Origin: Litsea cubeba
Lineage: Eukaryota > Streptophyta > Magnoliopsida > Laurales > Lauraceae
Assembly (NCBI GenBank): GCA_012931725.1
Contig: CM022951.1
Span: forward strand, 33,275,308 to 33,339,307
DNA length: 64,000 bases
Direction: 5' to 3'
Numbering within the stretch: the first letter of the stretch is position 1; each line of letters starts with the position of its first letter. Positions 59,786 to 64,000 of the stretch are shown here, piece by piece. The position numbers and the translations under genes were made by a program. The notes beneath the pieces were generated by a model, which saw only the letters and a list, made by a program, of their open reading frames with translations, was not told the origin of the DNA and made no database searches.

Positions 59786-59794
59786 CTATAAAAG
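59786..59794 (+). promoter_or_regulatory. TATA box of the antisense gene
   Basis: CTATAAAAG on the plus strand, opposite to the element's own transcription, 122 bases before the ATG at 59916. The sequence in between is CT-rich, as in many plant 5' leaders. Confidence 0.6.
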
Positions 59795-59915
59795 CAAGGA
59801 GAAGGTTGGATCTCTTGCTCTTATTACTTTCTTTTGCAATAATCTCAAGAGGGCTTCAAGACCAAGAGTTCTTCTTCTTCAAGATCTTCAAGACTTTTCT
59901 TCTTCTTCTCCATCA

Positions 59916-61567
59916 ATGGCATCAAGTAAGTTCCCTTTTTTTCAAGAAAACCCCATCGTAGGAAAAAAAGTTCTTTCTTTTTTTTGTTTCTTTCTTTTCT
60001 TTTCTTTTTTTTTTTTCACGTGTTTGCTTCTTCTTTTTTTTTCACACGTTTTCTTTTTTTTTTTGCTTTCTTTTCTTTTTCTTTTTTTTTTGTTTTGTTT
60101 TTTTTTGTTTGTGGGCCGTACGGACAGATCCGTACGGATCTGGCCGTACGGCCACTTGGCCTGTGGGCCATCTTCCCTTTTTTTTCTTCCTTTTTTTTTG
60201 TTTTCTTTCCCTCCTTTTTTTTTTTTGAGAAAGTTTCTTTTCTTTTTTCTTTTTTTTTTTTTAGCAGAAGAAGACTTGGTGATGCATGAGGTCCCAACCG
60301 ATGAGGTGGTGACGGATCCTGTCGAGGCACCTGAAGAAGAACCGAGGGACTCTGGAGTGAATCCAGAATCTCCAATTGGTACGACTTCTTTTGCTCTTTT
60401 TTTTTGTGTCTGTGACTCGGTTTGCTAACATTTTTTTTTTGTCAGCTGACTTGCCACAGGGTTCTGATGACTTTGAACCATCGATGGACGCAAATGTTGA
60501 TGATGCTTCCGATGAGTTCATGGAGGAAGAAAGTGTTTCGCCAGTCGTCGAAGAAGGTATTTTGTAGTTATAACCCTGATAATGATTTTCAAACATGATT
60601 ATATTCATACCTTTTTGTGTTTCTTTTGGCAGGTTTTGAAGTGACAGAGGAGGGTCCGTCGCTTCCAGAGCAAGGGATGCCAGAGGTTAATCCAGAGGTA
60701 GAGACTCCTGGGACCAGCTTTGACAATGTTGAGGAGATTCCTCGCGCTGAGATTCCTTCCCGAGCAGGAGCAGCTTCAACTGGAAAGAGTTCTTTTGTTA
60801 CTCTTTCAACAGATGATGACATGAGCGGCCAACCAACGGAGTTGGGCGAATCTTCAGCTGGGCCATCTCTTCTTTTTGCGAAGAAGGTGGTGGTGCGAGT
60901 TCTGAGCTCTTGGATTGAGACTCTCTTTTCTGGGCACTTGGAAGCCGGATTTAGCATGATCCAGCATGTGCGTGAGATTCTCGGTGATGCTGAAGAGGCT
61001 GGTCTGGATGTCACAGATGCCAGGGCGATCGTTAATAGGATCATTGAGCTGGGTGACAAGTGGTTTGAGACCATGGGTTTTCCTGACGATCAGTTCTTCA
61101 AGGAGATGTTCTTGGACCCTGCGGATAAGGCTCAATCTAACCTGGATGAGGCTACAGAAAGCAAGAAGCAGGCAGTCCGAGAGAGGAACTTAGAAGAGCT
61201 AACCATCATTGGGCTGACACATGACCTTAACATCCTTGATAGGGAGGTCGATGAGGCCAGGAAACGTCTTGAGCATCTGCAGGCACAAGTCGCTGCCAAG
61301 TGGACTGAAATAACAGAGGCTCGTGAAAGGGAGACTGCTCTGATTCACCGAGTTGCGGATGCCAATCGAGTTCTCAAAAGGAAGTCTGATGAGAACAAAC
61401 AATGGAAAACCGCTCGAGGGAAGCTTCCCAGTGCGAAAGAAGGGTTACAGCCCACCCCAGCATCTCATGGCAGGTTCCTGAAGAAGCGTGCCTTGGAATC
61501 CTTGACGGATGAGGCCAAAAGCTTGCTTAAGGAGCTGAACTCTTGGCTGGAGACCATTTTTGATTGA
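59916..61567 (+). CDS. spliced antisense gene inside copy E
   Basis: Runs opposite to pol between integrase and the 3' LTR. Exons 59916-59925, 60265-60378, 60446-60556 and 60633-61567 are joined by three GT-AG introns with pyrimidine-rich ends. All three introns are phase 1. The spliced frame is 1170 bases, 389 residues, with no break. The N-terminal part (MASTEEDLVMHEV start) is acidic and Pro/Glu-rich. The middle has AKKVVVRVLSSWIETLFSGH. Residues from about 245 form a long charged coiled coil (LDREVDEARKRLEHLQAQVA), ending LNSWLETIFD. No membrane segment or enzyme motif. Tat elements such as Grande are known to carry extra antisense ORFs here; the function is unknown. The 10-base first exon is the least certain part. 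Confidence 0.75.
60112..60165. repeat. palindrome cluster in intron 1 of the antisense gene
   Basis: AGATCCGTACGGATCT and GGCCGTACGGCC are perfect palindromes side by side, in an otherwise T-rich intron. Confidence 0.7.
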
Positions 61568-61680
61568 GCTCTTGTATATTTTTTTTATAACATTAAACTA
61601 TCCCTTTTTCTCTTTTTTGGTACCACTTGTATTTTTTTTTGTACTTTTTTTTGTAGTGCTTGTGAACACTCTTTTTTTTT

Positions 61681-61872
61681 TGTTATCCCTACGCTCACTT
61701 GAATCTTTTTGTGATAAAAGTAATTGCTAAATGGGATGCTCTTTTTTTGTTATCCCTACGCTCACTTGAATCTTTTTGTGATAAAAGTAATTGCTAAATG
61801 AGATGCTCTTTTTTTGTTATCCCTACGCTCACTTGAATCTTTTTGTGATAAAAGTAATTGCTAAATGGGATT
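61681..61872. repeat. 67-bp tandem repeat, 3 copies
   Basis: TGTTATCCCTACGCTCACTT begins units at 61681, 61748 and 61815, nearly identical, just after the antisense gene. Confidence 0.9.
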
Positions 61873-61919
61873 TGATCAAAAGGTTGTCATTTTGTGAAAA
61901 TCTTTTGTCAAGTGATTGT

Positions 61920-62330
61920 TTTGGCATGAAAGCCAGGTTTTTGTTTGTGGCATGGAAGCCAATTTTGGCATGAGAGCCAGCTTTTCTTGTGGCATTGATA
62001 GCCGAGTTTTTTTTGTGGCATCTATAGCCAGTTTTGGTGGCATTGATAGCCGGTTTTGTTTTGGTGGCATTGATAGCCGGTTTGTTTTGTGGCATCTATA
62101 GCCGGTTTTTGGTGGCATTGATAGCCTGTTTTGTTTTGGTGGCATTGATAGCCGTTTTTTTTTTTTTGAAATCCAAGTTTTTTTTGTTTGTGGCATTGAT
62201 AGCCGGTTTTGTTTTGGTGGCATTGATAGCCGGTTTGTGGCATTTATAGCCTGTTTTGATGGCATTTATAGCCGGTTTGTGGCATTTATAGCCTGTTTTG
62301 ATGGCATTTATAGCCGGTTTGGTTTTCAAA
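61920..62330. repeat. about 27-bp minisatellite, about 14 copies
   Basis: Variants of GGCATTGATAGCCGGTTTTG. A related GGCATTTATAGCCGATTTTG is repeated in U5 of the LTRs of both copies (11519-11550 and 56391-56465). Confidence 0.85.
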
Positions 62331-62334
62331 AAAT

Positions 62335-62800
62335 GCAAGTATCGACTAAAAGTTGCCTCCCTGCTGAATGTTCTTGCAAGTATCGATGGAATGTCGCATC
62401 CTTGCTCATTCGGTTGCGAGTATCGATGGAATGTCGCATCCTCGCGGATTTGGGTGCAAGTATCGATGGAATGTCGCATCCTTGCTTTTCAAAATTTTTG
62501 GTTTTGCGGGTACTGACTTGATGTCGTTTCCCCATGATTTTTGAAATTTGTTGTTTTCTCGAACCTTTGGGTTATGGATATCAACTGAAATGTTGCGTCT
62601 CCACAGTTTTTTAGGTTTTTTCGAACCTTTGAAATTTGGGTTGTGGATATCAACTGAAATGTTGCATCTCCACAGTTTTGGATTTTGCAAGTACCGACGA
62701 AATGTCGCTTCCCTGCGATTTTGGAAGTGTCGAACGTGGTTCGCTTGCTTCCGATTTGTGCGAGTATCGACTAAGCGTCGCTTCCTCGCGGTTTTTGAAA
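62335..62800. repeat. degenerate 40-80 bp repeats
   Basis: Three clear copies of AGTATCGATGGAATGTCGCA (62339-62490), then diverged copies as in 1-330 of copy A. 62801-63148 is spacer without a gene. Confidence 0.75.
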
Positions 62801-63148
62801 AACCATTTTTTTTTGTTTAAAGACACGAGGGTCATAAGTTTTGACCTAAAATCATTTTGGCGGTAAAAGGCAGGGTGGACTAGGGTGGAAATCCCTGAAT
62901 CCGGATTTTGTTTCAAACCATGAATTTTGGGTTCAAGGGTTGAAAATTTTGGTCAAGTTAGGGAAAGGTTCCTAAACTTGGATATTTTTTTTTTGAACAA
63001 TGAAACGATGAAAGTAAGCATTGTTTTAGATTTCTAGAAATTTCAACATTTGATATGAAAATTCTAAAAAAGGGTGGGTTTAGCGAGCGTGTACCTGGAA
63101 ACCGGCTTTGGCCGTGCAGGCATTGCTCTTACCCAGTTGGGTAAGTCT

Positions 63149-64000
63149 TTAAGGGTAGTACCGCTTTAAGAACTTGCCGTTGATGGGTAGCATACATCTG
63201 TCACCTTCCATGTTTAGGAGTGCGTATGCGCCATTAGAGAAAACCTTGTCGATGACGTAGGGTCCCTCCCATTTTGGCTCAAATTTGCCTTTGGACTTGT
63301 GAGCGAAGACCATTGGTCTTTTTACCGCAAGAACCAAGTCATTCTTTTTGTAGGCGCGTTGCCTGACCTTTTTATCGAAAGATCCTGCCATACGTGCTTG
63401 GTAAAGTTCAATGCTTTGTTGAGCTTCGAGCCGTCTCTCATCGAGATTGTCCAGCTCATGGAGTCGCAATTTGACATTGCTTTCTTGAGTCATGTCATTT
63501 TGCAAGGATACCCTCTAGGAAGGAATTTGTACTTCCAAGGGCACGACAGCTTCGCATCCATAGACCAAGGAGAATGGTGTGCTATGGGTTGGTCCTCGAA
63601 CGGTGGTTCGATAGGCCCACAAAGCTTCAGATATTTTGTCGCTCCAGTCTCTTTTGTGACTAGAGACCATTTTTTTGAGGATTTTGCAGAGTGTCTTGTT
63701 GAAAGTTTCTGCTAACCCGTTTGCTGCCGGATTGTATGGAGTCGAAGGACAGCTTTGGATTTTGTATTTGTCGCAGAACCTGTAGAATCGATGATCCCGG
63801 AACTGTGGTCCGTTATCATGGACGAATCTTTTGGGTATGCCGAAACGACAAATGATGTTGGTGCGTAGGAACTGAAGGACTGATGAGGTCTTCATTTCGT
63901 TAAACGCAAATGCTTCTGACCACTTGGAGAAGTAATCCGTAGCGGCGAAGATGAAGCGATGACCTTTCCTTGAAGGGGGAGAAATAGGACCTATGATGTC
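63149..64000 (-). pseudogene. integrase end of pol, copy E
   Basis: Runs in from the right edge. VHDNGPQF and NGLAETFNKTL carry the second Asp and the Glu of the catalytic triad, followed by AYRTTVRGPTHSTPFSLVYG. A TAG stop lies at about 63513, where copy A has a Leu codon. The frame then continues to 63149 with the C-terminal domain (KFEPKWEGPYVI, ending LKRYYP). It is much better preserved than in copy A, with that stop the only break I see in this part. Confidence 0.9.

Larger units (their letters stand above)
56110..64000 (-). mobile_element. Tat-lineage gypsy element, copy E (5' part off-window)
   Basis: Same family and orientation as copy A, showing the other half: 3' LTR, purine tract, 3' internal region with an antisense gene, and integrase running off the right edge. 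The left flank GAGGG (56105-56109) differs from the GTTCG beside copy A, so they are separate insertions. It inserted into a copia leader. Confidence 0.9.

Noticed and set aside
59916..60428. 170-codon Phe-rich frame
   Set aside because: It reads through intron 1 of the antisense gene, which is mostly T runs.

Overview
This is nuclear DNA of a flowering plant and consists almost entirely of nested and degraded transposable elements. The evidence is gene fragments of plant type with GT-AG introns (TOM40, Rubisco small subunit, a BAG6-like ubiquitin-domain protein, CSTF64), plant-lineage Ty3/gypsy (Tat) and Ty1/copia elements, a CACTA element, a hAT-like element and a FAR1/Mutator-like transposase. 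I see no complete single-copy host gene. The species cannot be named from the sequence.

Layout. 1-13785: copy A of a Tat-type gypsy element on the minus strand, with 5' LTR 11238-13785, an extra ORF, gag, protease, RT, two RNase H domains and integrase; its 3' end lies left of the window. It sits inside element B (13786-18249), an older Tat-like gypsy element cut in its RNase H. 18466-18758: end fragment of a CACTA element. 19973-21061: hAT-like element with an 8-bp target duplication. 22843-27207: copia element C with two identical 384-bp LTRs and a rearranged interior. 28846-30925: broken FAR1/Mutator-like transposase gene. 31386-32970: tandem array. 35960-38057: possible DNA element with a T-rich array. 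38048-39000: possible LINE debris.

40695-45519: a non-autonomous CACTA element that has picked up pieces of at least three unrelated genes (TOM40 exon 1, Rubisco small subunit exons, BAG6-like exons). 46585-51363: a structurally complete gag-only gypsy element (D) with three internal minisatellites. 53835-54936: two exons of a dead CSTF64 gene copy. About 55010-56109: 5' end of another copia element. 56110-64000: copy E of the same Tat family as copy A, showing the 3' LTR, the 3' internal region and part of integrase.

The most interesting object is in copy E. Between integrase and the 3' LTR, on the strand opposite to pol, is an apparently intact four-exon gene (59916-61567) with its own TATA box, three phase-1 GT-AG introns and a 389-residue product ending in a coiled coil. 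Antisense extra ORFs are known from Tat-lineage elements, but a clean spliced gene with its own promoter deserves testing. Next in interest are the gene-capturing CACTA, the copia element with identical LTRs around an inverted U5/PBS block, and a GC-rich palindromic module followed by an A-run that occurs in two unrelated transposons.
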